Below, piece after piece: positions 22,352 through 33,844 of a DNA stretch of 64,000 bases; the first letter of the stretch is position 1; every line of letters begins with the position of its first letter. The position numbers and the translations under genes were made by a program. The DNA comes from Margaritispora aquatica (Eukaryota; Ascomycota; Leotiomycetes; Helotiales; Discinellaceae): contig VJWN01000019.1 of the NCBI GenBank assembly GCA_007644065.1, positions 186,001 through 250,000 on the forward strand, read 5' to 3'. The notes beneath the pieces are model-generated. The model was not told where the DNA came from. It did no database searches and saw nothing but the letters and a program-made list of their open reading frames with translations.

Positions 22352-23304
22352 ATGATAGATGGAGAGCGGTCTTGGCAATGATTTTCAGCTCTGCTCGAAA
22401 AATGTGTAAAGGTGTTTAGCATCACAAGGGATCCTTGGGCACAGTTTTCATTTGACAGCGGTGCTATCAACGCATGCCTGTAATGTACTATACTCAATCA
22501 TTGAGAGGCGCACATAGAGTACCTGAATGAATAGAAAGCATTGAAGACAGTATCATACACACCACTTGAACGATTTTACATGCTTGTCAACAAACAGTAC
22601 AAGCACTTCGGATCCAAAAGCGAGAAACATAGTTGCTTCATCTCGCTATTTAACCACAAACTTCTACCACTCTCCTACATTGCAACACACAATGGACTTC
22701 CCCTAATCTCCGATATTTGAACGTACAATAAACTTCCACTAATCTACTGTATTTCAAGACGCAATGGACTTCTAAAAATCTCCTTTGTTATGAAACACAA
22801 TAGACTTTTATCAATCTCCAATATTATTAGGCAAAATGAACTTGTACTAATCTCCTATACATTGAAGCACAATAGACTTGATAATTGAAACATGGATTTA
22901 ATATTAAATTGTTGTTACTCGAGGGAAGTTAAGCTAGACGATGTCATTGGGTATGAACTACGTAGTATTGACCTCAGCCAGTAGTCAGGATAGCTGTATG
23001 ATAACTGCTTATCGTTGGTTCAACCTCAACAATGACCAAGTCATTCTCTGCCATACTGCATCTCTTTTTAGATGATCTAAGTAGGCTGTAGTGTTTAGAT
23101 ATCTATCCTCGCACCTATCTAAGACAGTATCGTCTTTCCAATAAGGGACCATAGGATAGTCGTTAAAGACTGGGTGCTTTCTGAGGATCCAATCTTCGCG
23201 CCGCGGTCGTGAAATCTAAGCTGCTGCACATGAGCTTCAGAAGTGTACTATGATAAGTTACACGATTCGGTTTCCATGCTTGGGCCAGACATATTCATGG
23301 GCTT
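22352..23304. other. Intergenic region carrying a 36-bp minisatellite
   Basis: The region lies between CCT6 and the convergent J-protein gene. Apart from the tandem repeat at 22641-22880 and general AT-richness, no gene is seen. Confidence 0.5.
22641..22880. repeat. Degenerate tandem repeat, 36-bp unit, about 6.7 copies
   Basis: Five consecutive units of exactly 36 bp start at 22671, 22707, 22743, 22779 and 22815. Each begins TCTCC or TCTAC and contains a CAATxGACTT-like core about 19 bp in. They are flanked by shorter end copies at 22641-22670 and 22851-22880. Units differ by many substitutions but no internal indels. Stop codons recur in each unit, so it is not a coding repeat. There are no non-repeated spacers. 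Confidence 0.85.
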
Positions 23305-24261
23305 CTAGCCATCTTTCGGATTGCTTCTCTCGTGATCAATACCCATCGATCTCGCCTTCATATCACCACTAGAGTATTCGGCGGGAGCTGGTAACAGTTT
23401 TCTGTAGTTCTCCTCCTTTGAATCCTCAATTCCATACCCCATTGGATCTCTCTGCTTCAGAAAACTTATGATCCTCTCTTCCCTACTACCATAAGCATGC
23501 ATAGCCTCTCTGCGTCTCCTCACCAGGTCCTTTGATATATTTCCATGCAAGTGGTCCCTCTGCTCAAGGAATTCCTTACTGTAAGATCCAGCCCTCGTCG
23601 CTTGACCAATGCCTCCCAATACAGCGAATGCAAAGATCAACCCGACAAATGCACTGTTCGAAACGAATCTCGGCTCTTGCGGGCCTTGAGAATCTCGCTG
23701 GTACCATCTCTCCCAATCTTCCCACGTAGCGTTCTGGCTTGGTCCTCGCGGTCCACTACCCCATCCATTTCCTCCCCAGGCGTTGGCAGGATCTGTGGCA
23801 TGCTGTGGATTTACCACATCCTGTTGGCCATTCCATCCGGCGCCGTAGCAGTCGTATGCACCTCGCTTCACCGGATCTGAGAGGATATCATTCGCGGCTA
23901 CAACCAGTCTGTATCTCTCCAATTTTGTAGCATGGGGGAGGCAGTGATCTGAGACGTCGAAGTCATGTCTATCAGGGTGGTAAAGCTTCACCAATTCGTA
24001 GAAGCGTTTCTTGGAGTATGGTGCACCTTTGCGCTGGTTGAAGATTTGGTAGGGTGTTGGAATAGAGTTTGCTGAATTAACCTCTGGCCATCGAAGACCA
24101 TTGTGCTGATGCTTGCTGTGTCCATCAGATATCATGGCGTAGGGACGTTGTTGAAGCTGAGATTGCGTCCATGGTGGAGGAGTAGAGGATGATGACGTCT
24201 TTGATGTCGGATGCTGGAAGGTCTGCCATGAAGATAGCAGTATGGAAGGTTTCTTGAGCAT
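23305..24261 (-). CDS. Membrane-associated J-domain protein (DnaJ-like)
   Basis: A single exon of 318 codons starts at ATG 24261 (MLKKPSILLSSWQTF). Residues about 70-140 form a J domain: TPYQIFNQ, helix II KKRFYELVKLYHPDRHD with the HPD tripeptide at residues 95-97, then YRLVVAANDILSDPVKRGAYD. A Trp/Gly-rich linker follows, then a probable transmembrane segment at about 204-221 (FVGLIFAFAVLGGIG) and a charged C-terminal tail. HPD-containing J-proteins stimulate Hsp70 ATPase. The Ser-rich, basic N-terminus suggests mitochondrial targeting, which would place this as an inner-membrane co-chaperone; that location is inference. An upstream TTG extension was not used. Confidence 0.82.
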   Translation of the reverse strand: MLKKPSILLSSWQTFQHPTSKTSSSSTPPPWTQSQLQQRPYAMISDGHSKHQHNGLRWPEVNSANSIPTPYQIFNQRKGAPYSKKRFYELVKLYHPDRHDFDVSDHCLPHATKLERYRLVVAANDILSDPVKRGAYDCYGAGWNGQQDVVNPQHATDPANAWGGNGWGSGPRGPSQNATWEDWERWYQRDSQGPQEPRFVSNSAFVGLIFAFAVLGGIGQATRAGSYSKEFLEQRDHLHGNISKDLVRRRREAMHAYGSREERIISFLKQRDPMGYGIEDSKEENYRKLLPAPAEYSSGDMKARSMGIDHERSNPKDG

Positions 24262-24921
24262 AGTTGTAGGACAAGTCAGCCCCTGTAAGAGGAGCTGGGA
24301 CAAAATATCATGATCTGGGAGGTGAACAGAGGGATAAAGATGAGGTTATACTTAGGGTTTGGTACAAGTAACTTCCCTCTGATGTGAGGTGGGGAAATGT
24401 GAATCCGATCTTAAGGATCCCTGTTTGCGCGCTTTTGAGAGCTTATCGATTGGCGATACGGCCGAGGCTGATTCAAAATCGTCTCGCGGAGAATCCCATG
24501 TAGTGTGAGTGAGATCTTATATGTTCCTATTAAATTATCCCTAGATCATGCATGGCCTCTGGATTTCTCAGTAGTTGCTCAAGCTCACTTGCATTGATTT
24601 TTCAATGTGTGGATAAATGCCATTCACAGAAATTCTAAGATTCCCAATTCGTCCAAGACAATAGAAATTGCTGAGCGACTTTGAGCGAAGTAAACCCGCT
24701 TTTGACGCGTCCGCGTCGTGCTTTGGTAAATAGTCTAAGATAACCACGGGTTTCATTCTATACCTAAGGCAGGTTATATCTACGTATATTATTACTCTAA
24801 CGTAGAATTGAATTATCGCCATGATTCTGCGGTTAGGAGACATTAGCATTGACCATTGAAATGAATTTACGTCCTCTTTTTGCGGGACTTGATCATTAGT
24901 CTACTTAATACTTCACTCAAG
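24262..24921. promoter_or_regulatory. Divergent intergenic region upstream of the J-protein and a hypothetical gene
   Basis: 660 bp separate two divergent start codons. It contains both promoters; no element stands out. Bases 24720-24850 are AT-rich. Confidence 0.4.
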
Positions 24922-26569
24922 ATGCCACCAAGAGCCGGTGAACTTGGATGGCAGTCCAGGAGATATGAAAGACGACTCAGACCTTCCATAGCACCTTTTG
25001 TGCCTGGTAACCGGAAATTTGATGGACCATCTGGTTTACAATACTCGGAAACCTCTTCCGTTGCAACAGGAGAAGATGACCGTAACTGGATTCATGTATC
25101 GAGCAGTTCGAAATCGGGGGTTGATATCAATAAGAGAACAGATTCTTGTCAGCTGGGTACCAGAAGCCTTCAAGATACTCTTTATGAATTCATCGCCCAA
25201 AATATTTCTCGGTTTTCCTTGGAAGGGCTGCAGTTTCTCCCTGTTCGGCTTGTTCAGAAACTTTGGGATATCTTGCGAAGGAGGTGAGTTTGTTCGGACT
25301 TCTTCTGATTTCGTGTAGTGACAAGTGCTGAGTTGGTGGTTTAGAAATGGAATTTCATTTCATGTGTTCACGCTGTTTGCCGTAATTTTGAGCAAGGAAG
25401 CGACGAAACTAGATCTTCTCAAGCATCAGACACAAATTGTCACACAAAGATCGCCTCTGGATGCATATACCAAGCCACTCACTTCCAAATCTTTTGATTT
25501 TCTCGCCTTTCTCAGCATCACGAGCCCACTTAATGGACTTGCCGATCTCGTCAAACTATCCAGCATTAAAAACCTAATTGCTCTTGAAATTGTAGCTGCT
25601 GCTCAGCAGCCTGACACGGGCGTTAGTGACCGTTTGGTTCGAGCATGGAGTTTTGCTGTACGAGATGAGGGCGCATTTCCTGTTTTGAGGATTCTTCGGC
25701 TATGGAACCACGAAGATGTCACTTCTCAATCACTGACATATGTTGATACATTCCCAGTCTTGGCGGTGTTTGATATTCGAGGCTGTAATGGGAGCCCATG
25801 GGGCAACACTTTCAATCTACACAAGGCCACATGGAAAGCCTGCATGGATTTAACCGTCCTTTGCCATTTAGAAACGGCTTGTCTTCGAAATCGACAGTGT
25901 GAACAAGAAAAGCTTGGGCTGCGGGAATCGAACATTTCTACAGCAAGCGAAACCCAGCCAGTGGATCCATATGCAAAGGTCAGGTGGATACCTCGAAATA
26001 GTATATCCGAGAATTTGAACAAGTCAAAGGCTACCACTATCGTTCCTCCCCTCAGTCCTCGATCTCGCCGCAGACAAAAGAAGCAGATCCTGGCTGGAAT
26101 AGCAGCTTGGGAGTTCTCTATGTACGCCTCAATTAACAGAATCGGAGAGCTCAGAGATGATCAAGATCTAGATTCTCACGTCTCCATCGAAAGCCAGGCC
26201 TCAGTTGGAAATGACCTCGTCGTTTCTTATCCTATTGTGTCTTTGCGACTAGGACCTACATTACCGTGCCTGGAACCTGTCAAATCCGATGCAAAACGAG
26301 AATATCATCTTGCTTTTGTGCGTCTTAGTCTGCCTAAAAATTCTTCACTCGGATCTGCTAGCTCAGCCATGCATAGACAGGTTAAGTCAGACTTAGTCAG
26401 TGATCCAAATTCGAATAGTTTCATAGCGCAAAGCACAGCAAATAGCTCTATTTCTTTTGCAAGTCATCCTAAGCCCAAGCCTTCCATCAAAACTTCAAAG
26501 AGAGCTTCCTCAGGTGTGCCAAAGAACAAGAGACGCAAGCTTGATGATGTTCTTGCTTCGTTCTTCTAG
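24922..26569 (+). CDS. Hypothetical fungal protein, about 532 aa
   Basis: Exons: 24922-25283 and 25333-26569. The intron is 49 bp (GTGAGT donor, acceptor GCTGAG); an earlier AG at 25317-25318 would make a 35-bp intron and bring a stop into frame, so it was rejected. The product starts MPPRAGELGWQSRRYERR. The middle part contains leucine-rich and hydrophobic stretches (LQFLPVRLVQKLWDIL, FPVLRILRLWNH, FPVLAVFDIRGC) that resemble the LRR-like region found behind degenerate F-boxes in fungal proteins. The C-terminus is basic and ends NKRRKLDDVLASFF, a possible nuclear localisation signal. I do not recognise a defined family; an LRR/F-box-like adaptor role is speculative. Good open-frame length and splice signals support it as a gene. 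Confidence 0.65.
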
Positions 26570-27402
26570 ATTAAAATGAATATCGACAAACCGATATTTC
26601 TCATAATTATGTGAGAAGCAGCTTATGGACCATCGTACCGTCTCAAAATGTCGAGCAGAGGTAGGTAGTATACACATATTGCCAGCGTCATTTGTATGTA
26701 ATGTATCGAATACTAATTTGTGTTATAGAATATGGAAGTTTTTGAAATCATATGTAGCTATCAGAAAACGGGAACGACGGTTTGTGTATCCTAATGTTTC
26801 TTAAGTGAAGTGGTGGGGGAGAAAGGAGTAGGCAGAAAGCCTTTCTCACTTCAAGAGAGATATTGTTATAACCAGATTCATTCACATCCAGAAAAGGCAG
26901 CAATAACATCACCAAGCTTGCATCTCTAATTCTCGCACTTTCCCGATTTCCAGCAGTTCACGCTACGAAGTTTGCTCTGATTCGAGGTTTCAATTGAATG
27001 AATTCACCTCAGCGCCAAACACAACTCAACTTCACTTCACCTTTACCGAGATCAGCTTCCATTAACTCGAAGCACTTCATATCACAATCCTGAATCTCAC
27101 CAACTACAATTTCTCCCTCTAGATATACAACACAAAGATACATCAGTCCATGCTCTCATTGCATAAAAGCATAAACAAGTATGCAACAGGTTGATGATCT
27201 ATACATTTTATATTACACTAATCCAATTCAATAGGCACATATCTCAACCTCAACCTCAACCTCAACTTTACACTAACCCCATTTGACTCAGTCAATTCCG
27301 ACCACCATGCCGTCAGTTCGTGCCGCCAAGTCAAAGCTGAAGCATGACAGAGCAGTAATGCCGCAATTGAAGGACTAGGCCTTCACCACCAAGGGTTATT
27401 AC
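26570..27402. other. Intergenic region with CTCAAC repeats and an in-frame uORF
   Basis: 833 bp without a main gene. Bases 27243-27266 are four perfect CTCAAC hexamers in the probable leader. An ATG at 27307 opens 23 codons in frame with the gene at 27403, ended by TAG at 27376-27378. Confidence 0.5.
27307..27378 (+). other. In-frame upstream ORF, 23 codons
   Basis: ATG at 27307 (context CACCATGCC, better than that of the downstream start) reads 23 codons to TAG at 27376-27378. The frame then stays open through eight codons into the ATG at 27403. It is therefore either a regulatory uORF or the original N-terminus of the downstream protein cut off by a nonsense change. Confidence 0.5.
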
Positions 27403-28473
27403 ATGGCGGAGCCCCGACCAAACAGAAGCGAAGATGAAGTCATTGTTGCATACGAGACATCAGGAACATACAAGCAATTCCTTGAGAAAAATACAATCAC
27501 CAACGGTGCTTGTAACGAGGGGAAGGTGTACCGAGACAACCTCGAATTCATCGAGCAAGAGTTAGGAGACCTGGCCCCTGGCAAAAAGGAGTACCTCATT
27601 GTTGGATATGCTTCAAGATCATTGCTGGGAGATGATGGCAAGAAGAAGCGTCCGAATGCAGAGGGCAAGATGGGCATTGGCAATGTGCTGCATAAGGATG
27701 GAGCTTCTCATACATTCACAGATGCTGAGCCACCCATGTATGCAGTCGTGGAGATTACCAAGGAACCACCACCTCAACTCCAGATATTCGCATTAGTTAT
27801 GCCAAAATCGGATGGGCTGTGTGTTCCGTATAGACTCGCGGTAGATGAGGTGTTTTATAGAGCTGAATATAGGGACAACACCACCACTGAGAATGGCAGG
27901 AAAACCGCTTGGCAGAATCTGATCACTTTGGAGTCTGTCCGCCCAAGCAACGACGTAGCGAGGACACAGGAGGAGTTGGAACTCAGGCAAGCGAATGATG
28001 CGAGATCTGCCAAATTTGACTCGGTCATATCAGTCACTAAGGGGATCGCTATGCTAGCAGAACAGTACAAGTCGACCAGAGAGACCCGGTACTTGGACGA
28101 GATCGAGCAACTGTTGGAGAAGGTGGGAAACCGATCGGCTCATAAACCACTGCCAACAACTGCTCATCTACGCTTGTTTTGTGAATCAGAGGAAGTGATC
28201 ACACCAAACAAAGCCGACGAAATTGCAGCCCAATTTCACAGAAAGTGGCCTGGTCATTCTCAGGTCACCGGGGACCGAGTCTTGGTCCTGCATCAAGCGC
28301 TGATAGATTGTGGAGAAGTGCTCGGCTTTCATTTAGTGAGAGCAATCATTGGCGGTGGATGTCACTTACAGCGAGTGGGCGACTGGGGAGTTGACGCTAT
28401 GGAGAAGCTCATCGCACTTACAAAAATCCAGTTTGGAGAGGTTGAATTTCAACAGTCAATGGATCTATCTTAG
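27403..28473 (+). CDS. Hypothetical protein, 356 aa
   Basis: An intronless frame starts at ATG 27403 and ends with TAG at 28471-28473. The sequence is soluble and mixed alpha/beta in character, with no signal peptide, membrane segment or catalytic motif that I recognise. An N-terminal part contains YLIVGYASRSLLGDDG and LQIFALVMPKSDGL, and a C-terminal part looks helical (RYLDEIEQLLEKVGNRS). A histidine/cysteine-containing segment IIGGGCHLQRVGDWG is near the end. Codon use and length support a real gene. The frame extends upstream through a TAG to another ATG at 27307, so the true N-terminus may differ. Function unknown; possibly lineage-restricted. Confidence 0.6.
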   Translation: MAEPRPNRSEDEVIVAYETSGTYKQFLEKNTITNGACNEGKVYRDNLEFIEQELGDLAPGKKEYLIVGYASRSLLGDDGKKKRPNAEGKMGIGNVLHKDGASHTFTDAEPPMYAVVEITKEPPPQLQIFALVMPKSDGLCVPYRLAVDEVFYRAEYRDNTTTENGRKTAWQNLITLESVRPSNDVARTQEELELRQANDARSAKFDSVISVTKGIAMLAEQYKSTRETRYLDEIEQLLEKVGNRSAHKPLPTTAHLRLFCESEEVITPNKADEIAAQFHRKWPGHSQVTGDRVLVLHQALIDCGEVLGFHLVRAIIGGGCHLQRVGDWGVDAMEKLIALTKIQFGEVEFQQSMDLS

Positions 28474-29863
28474 GAGATGGATCTACTGAGTACGTGGTGA
28501 AGCTAGACGACATGGTGAAGGCTGTGTGTGAGGGGAGAAAACGGGAGTGTCATTTTCGACAGATCTGTGGCAGATATGATAAGCGACACGACCCGTTGCA
28601 AAGCTGGTAGATGCACTGACAGGTTTTGGTACTCATTCATAGGCTAGGACTTCCTTCTGCTTCGCTTCGAAATAGTAAGGCTTCAATGCCTCCGCTATTA
28701 CTTTTATTGACAATACTGAACATCAATTCTTACTCTTTGCCACATATATGGCCACTGTTCGTTTATGGTCCCAAGGATTCTAACCCCAGTTTTGCCTCTA
28801 TTGCAGCTTTCGGACCCAGTTTTAAGTTTAGAGATTGAAAAGATTTTGCTGAATGGAGAGACAACTAGATTGGTCTGAGTAGTCTTGTAAAATTGTATGT
28901 TTTGAAGACGCACGTTTGGTTTGCAAATATTGGATTAATTCTAGCAGTATTAAAAAGTGTGTGTTTTAGAATACAACCAACTTTTGTGAATGTGTTGGAT
29001 TGTTTCATACATTGAGAACACAAGTTGATTTTCTCGACATCCGACTCGCTTAATGTTAAACTAAGTACCTTTGGAATTGATTAGCCTAAGTGTACAATAA
29101 TATTTACCTATAAGTGCTTGAATCGGCTATGAAAACCCAATTGGGAAGTTCGGAGTTGCACAAGGGTATGATATGCAGAAGAGTTTAAGCTGCATTAACT
29201 TTTTGCCTAATAGAGTTTTCGGCAAGATGAACCCCTGAAAGCCGTCTATTCTGACCCTGAAACCTAAGCAGAAGATCTTGTGATAAATGTGAAAAACTAT
29301 AATGTCCTTGCTGCTTAACCATTACATGTCTTCTTTGCCGAGCCTTTATTGAACGTGTCATATTGCTCCTTGCACCGAGTACTGCGTGAAATTGAGTTTT
29401 AAGTGATTGTTCCTCGTTCTCTTGTGTTTCTTGTACCGCCAAGCTTCATCAACCCGTTTGGTACAACACCTCTTGACCTTCAACTCTATCTTTGATGCCA
29501 CCTCACACGCAACCATTTTCTTAGGCTGAGTGTTTTCGAAAGACTCAATAAGCCCTGTAGCTTACAGCAATCCAGCCCCTGCTCCCTTTTTTCTCTCGGG
29601 ACCGCATCGTCAGAGGATAGACTCTCCCGTCTGGCACAGAGTACTACATACCATTGGCTCACGAAGAGACGGCAGGCTTCGACCTTCATTCCTTTCTCAA
29701 TTCAGACATATCGATAGATCTGTCAGCTTCTGCGCCAACTAAACCATTCGTTCTTCTTCGAAGATGCTGATACAAGCTCCAACAAATTGCTAATGAATTT
29801 GTGTCGCGTGCCTTTATTCTCTCCTTTCTAGCTCGCAATAGAGCGAAGCCAAAAGATCTCGAC
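28474..29863. other. Intergenic region upstream of the GH47 gene
   Basis: 1.39 kb with no supported gene. The segment 28880-29120 is AT-rich. The last 300 bp are C/T-rich and probably form the 5' leader of the mannosidase gene. Confidence 0.5.
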
Positions 29864-32800
29864 ATGCTGCGCTTTCGAAGATATCGAGTGTTTCTGGCGG
29901 TGGCAGTGGTGTTTACAATTGTTGTCCTTCGATTGAGACAAACGACGGACTGGCCATCATACTCGCAGATTCAGGACTTGGGGTATACGCCAGCAGTGGA
30001 GGACAAAGTAGTATCGAAGCCCAAGATCACTACCCCACCGATCCGGCACGAGAGCCCAAAGCCACAGGGTGAAATTGTTGTCCAGTCGCCCATCAAAAAG
30101 GACCCAACACCAAAAACTGCGAGCACGAAAGCTAACTTGCCGCCTGTACCTACGCCAGCAACGAATTCCAAAGCTCCAGTCGCTGAGACCATACCCAAAG
30201 TTGTGCTACCAGACAGGAAGCCTGTGCCACCAACGAAGGTATATGATGAGGACACCAGGTTAGATGAAGTTCATCCAATTGCGCCACCAGGAAGACAAGA
30301 GCAGGAAGTGTTCTCCTCGGAGCCAACGGTGATACACTGGGAGCGACAGGTGGAGCATTTCCCTGTTCCGAAGGAATCAATCATTCTCCTGCCAACCGGG
30401 ACTCCAAAATCGATACCCAAGATCCAACACGCATTCAATGATGAAACTCCAACTGCTAAAATCAACCGAGAGAAGCGACAGGATTTGGTGAGGAATGAAT
30501 TCAAAAGGGCATGGGGAGGATATAGATCCAAGGCATGGCTACATGATGAGCTGTCCCCAGTTTCCGGTAGATTTCGGGATCCCTTCTGTGGATGGGCTGC
30601 GACTTTGGTAGACACACTGGATACTCTTTGGATTATGGGCTTAGAGGAGGAATTTGACGAGGCCGCAAAAGCAGTTGATTTGATCGACTTCACCACCAGT
30701 TCTCGCGCAGATATCCCAGTGTTTGAGACTACAATTCGATATCTAGGAGGCCTTCTGGCAGCATACGATGTTAGTGGAGCCAAATATAAGAATCTCCTCG
30801 ACAAGGCCGTAGAGCTGGCGGAGATTCTGATGGGCATTTTCGATACTCCTAACCGAATGCCGGATTTATATTACAGGTGGAAGCCAGCCTTCGCATCGCA
30901 GCCACATATGGCAGGATTGAGATCTAGCTTAGCGGAGTTGGGCTCATTATCGTTGGAATTCACGAGATTGGCGCAAATCACGAAAGAAAATAAATACTAC
31001 GACGCGGTTGCTCGCATTACGAACGCACTTTCAGAATGGCAAGATCGTGGCACAATGCTCGATGGAGTCTTCCCCGATAATGTAGATGCTTCAGGATGCA
31101 ACCGAACTCAGGTCGGTACTGCATTGCCACACGCAGGTGGAAGAGAGCCAGCAGCAATACCTGTTAAGCAGACCGAAGAGCCCATTGGATTCCAGCCTAC
31201 TTATGGTGATGGAATTCCGATTGAGCCAGCAAAGAAAGATACTGGCAAGCCACCTTCAGGACCAGGAACACTCGCGTTGGAAGTGACGCCAGGAAGCCCC
31301 GGCAAAGGCAAGATTGTGGATTGGGAAGAAAGTCACAAACCTGAGACTAAGATGAGATCTGTCAAGAGAGACACTGTTGGTATGCATATCACCAACAGAA
31401 CTACACCCACACCAACCGATAAAATCACGGGCTTGCCGCTTGATATCCCTGCGGCTAAAGCACAGGTAGGCTCTAATGTCGGTCAATGGGACTGTGTCCC
31501 ACAAGGTCTTGAACCTGCCAGTGCACATGGCATCAACAAATTTTCGATGGGCGGTGGACAAGATTCAACCTACGAATACTTCCCAAAGGTAAGCTCGATC
31601 AATTTTCATTATCAGTTAGCAATACTGACATGTTTAGCAATTCCTATTATTGGGTGGCTTGGAAGATAAATACCGAACCATGTATTTGAAGACAATTGCT
31701 GCAGTACGAAAGCACATGCTTTACAGACCTATGACTAAAGATGGCCGAGATATACTCTTCTCAGGCTCAGTCAGTACTTCTGGTCTACCTGGTGTGGATG
31801 TTAAACTCAGCGCAGATGTTGAACATCTTACTTGCTTTGTGGGCGGTATGGTTGGAATGGGGGCTAAAATATTTGGCATCGAAGGTGATTTGGAGATTGC
31901 CAAGAAGCTAGCAGATGGTTGTGTATGGGCCTATGAGCAATTTCCTTCTGGCATTATGCCCGAAGGTGCTACCATAATGCCATGCGAAAACTCTGAGGTC
32001 TGTCCATGGAACGAGACTGCCTACAAAGAATTTCTTGATCCCATACCACCAGCCACGAGACTCGAGCAAATCGAGAGCTACATTGAGCAGAAGGCTCAAC
32101 GCGAGGAAGAAGAGATTGCTCAGGCCGCTCGCGTGGAGGCAGAACGTTTGGCTGCTGCTTCTGCAGCAGCTGCCGCGGAAGCTGAGCTGATATATGGGTC
32201 CAGTAACCGAACTACTCGTGATGCAGAGAAAGTTCCAGCCAACTTAGAGACGACCGATCCCTTGAAGGGCAGTGATATACCGAAGAAAGATAAACCAATA
32301 TCACTTGAAAAACGTCAGCTTGACCTACCAGATGAACCACGTCACGAAAAGGTAGCAACGACTAGCACAAAGGGCAAAGTAGGAGATGCTCAAGCTGGTT
32401 TCAAAGAAGTGTCCGGAACAAAAAGCACGCCTGAACTTACTTTGGCAGAGAAGGTAGAAAAAGCACAGAAGCAGAAAACACTAGATACTGAGGCGGAATT
32501 GGCTGCTTTCCAGACAACAGCTGGTCACAAAGGCGAAAAGTCTGTCAAGCCACTACATATCGAGCCACTTACCACTGATCCGTGGAAGCCTCTCTCGCAT
32601 GACGAGTATGTTGCGAGAAGAATCAAAGAGCAGTCCTTGCCTCCTGGATTCGTGACTATTAAGTCAGCAAAGTACATTTTGAGGTAATTTTCATGGTTGA
32701 ATCAAATGAGATGCAATGCTAACGTCATCTCCAGACCCGAAGCGATCGAATCAGTGTGGTATATGTACCGTATCACAGGCGATAGTATATGGCAAGACAA

Positions 32801-33029
32801 AGGATGGACAATGTTCAACTCCATCATCAACGCCACGTCGACCAAATTCGGCCACTCGGCTATCAGAGACGTCTCCAACCCCATACCGTACCAGAGTGAC
32901 GAAATGGAGAGTTTCTGGCTAGCTGAGACACTGAAGTACTTCTACCTGCTGTACTCGCCGCCTGACACCATCAGTCTAGACGAGTGGGTGCTAAACACGG
33001 AGGCTCACCCTTTCAAGCGACCTGTTTGA
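29864..33029 (+). CDS. GH47 class I alpha-1,2-mannosidase, large type II membrane form
   Basis: Exons: 29864-31588, 31638-32683 and 32735-33029; introns are 49 and 51 bp; about 1021 aa. After the ATG ([21 protein letters not shown]) a basic cytoplasmic end and one signal anchor at about residues 8-23 indicate a type II protein of ER/Golgi. A Pro-rich stem follows. GH47 sequence begins near [16 protein letters not shown], with [58 protein letters not shown], and the C-terminal [29 protein letters not shown] and [10 protein letters not shown]. The enzyme removes mannose from N-glycans in quality control or maturation. It is about twice the size of simple family members because of two low-complexity insertions, one rich in Ala/Glu. 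An in-frame GTG upstream was not used as start. Confidence 0.92.
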
Positions 33030-33844
33030 ATAGGCAAGGGGATGGAAAGGAAAAAGAAAAGAAGAACCCCAAAGTGGATTTTGTATGATTAGCGAGCGTA
33101 TTCCCAGTTGAATCGAATTCAATTTTGCATCAGGCATGGATGAATGGATACGATACATCGAACGGCGTCTGGGATCTGAGCGTGGAGCAAGAAAAGTGAA
33201 CGAGAAGCCAAGCTGTAAATCGAGGGGATTTAGCGATTCAGATTACATGGCCAGGGCTGTATTGCATCTGATGGCGTTTTTTGTAAGGGGATCATGGACG
33301 TGGATCTGGAATGGGCACGGGCAAAGTCAAACAGATAGATAGGTCATTGAGACAAATGAATAACTCTGTTACAATCCGCCTGGGCTTACGCTTCGGTCCA
33401 ATACGAGCTTATTATCTGTCTCCAGGTGATTTTCTGCCCTTTCTTTTCGCTTTCTGTTTCGATTTATTTGGCCTGATTTGGTTTGATTGGTTTGAGGAAG
33501 TCATGAATGTGTAGAATTAAATGCGTCATCAATTCTGTATAGATGTGTAAGATTGGAATGTTCGTTGCGCTTGTGTGAATGTGTGAGATCTAGGTACACA
33601 TTCTGTAGGAATATACCACATGAAACTGCTTGTTTCCCTTGGTGTATATATAAATTACAAAAAGAAAACGAATGCCAGCAAAAGCCCAAAAGGCTGAATG
33701 TCCATCAACTTCAGGCACCGAAACCTCCAGCCTTTTGTATCTCCTATAATCTGCGGGAGTCTTGTAAAACCCCAATCTCATTGTCCTGAATCGTACAAAG
33801 CTCTGTTCGCATCGTCCTGATGGTACATATCTTACATCACTAGA
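33030..33844. other. Convergent 3' region of GH47 and mL49
   Basis: 815 bp between stop codons with no supported gene; T- and G-rich stretches look like 3' untranslated sequence. Confidence 0.5.

Noticed and set aside
22641..22880. CRISPR-like array because of the 36-bp periodicity
   Set aside because: The repeats are directly contiguous without unique spacers, and the genome is eukaryotic.
24262..24303. N-terminal extension of the J-protein from TTG
   Set aside because: It needs a non-ATG start; the ATG at 24261 gives a sensible N-terminus.
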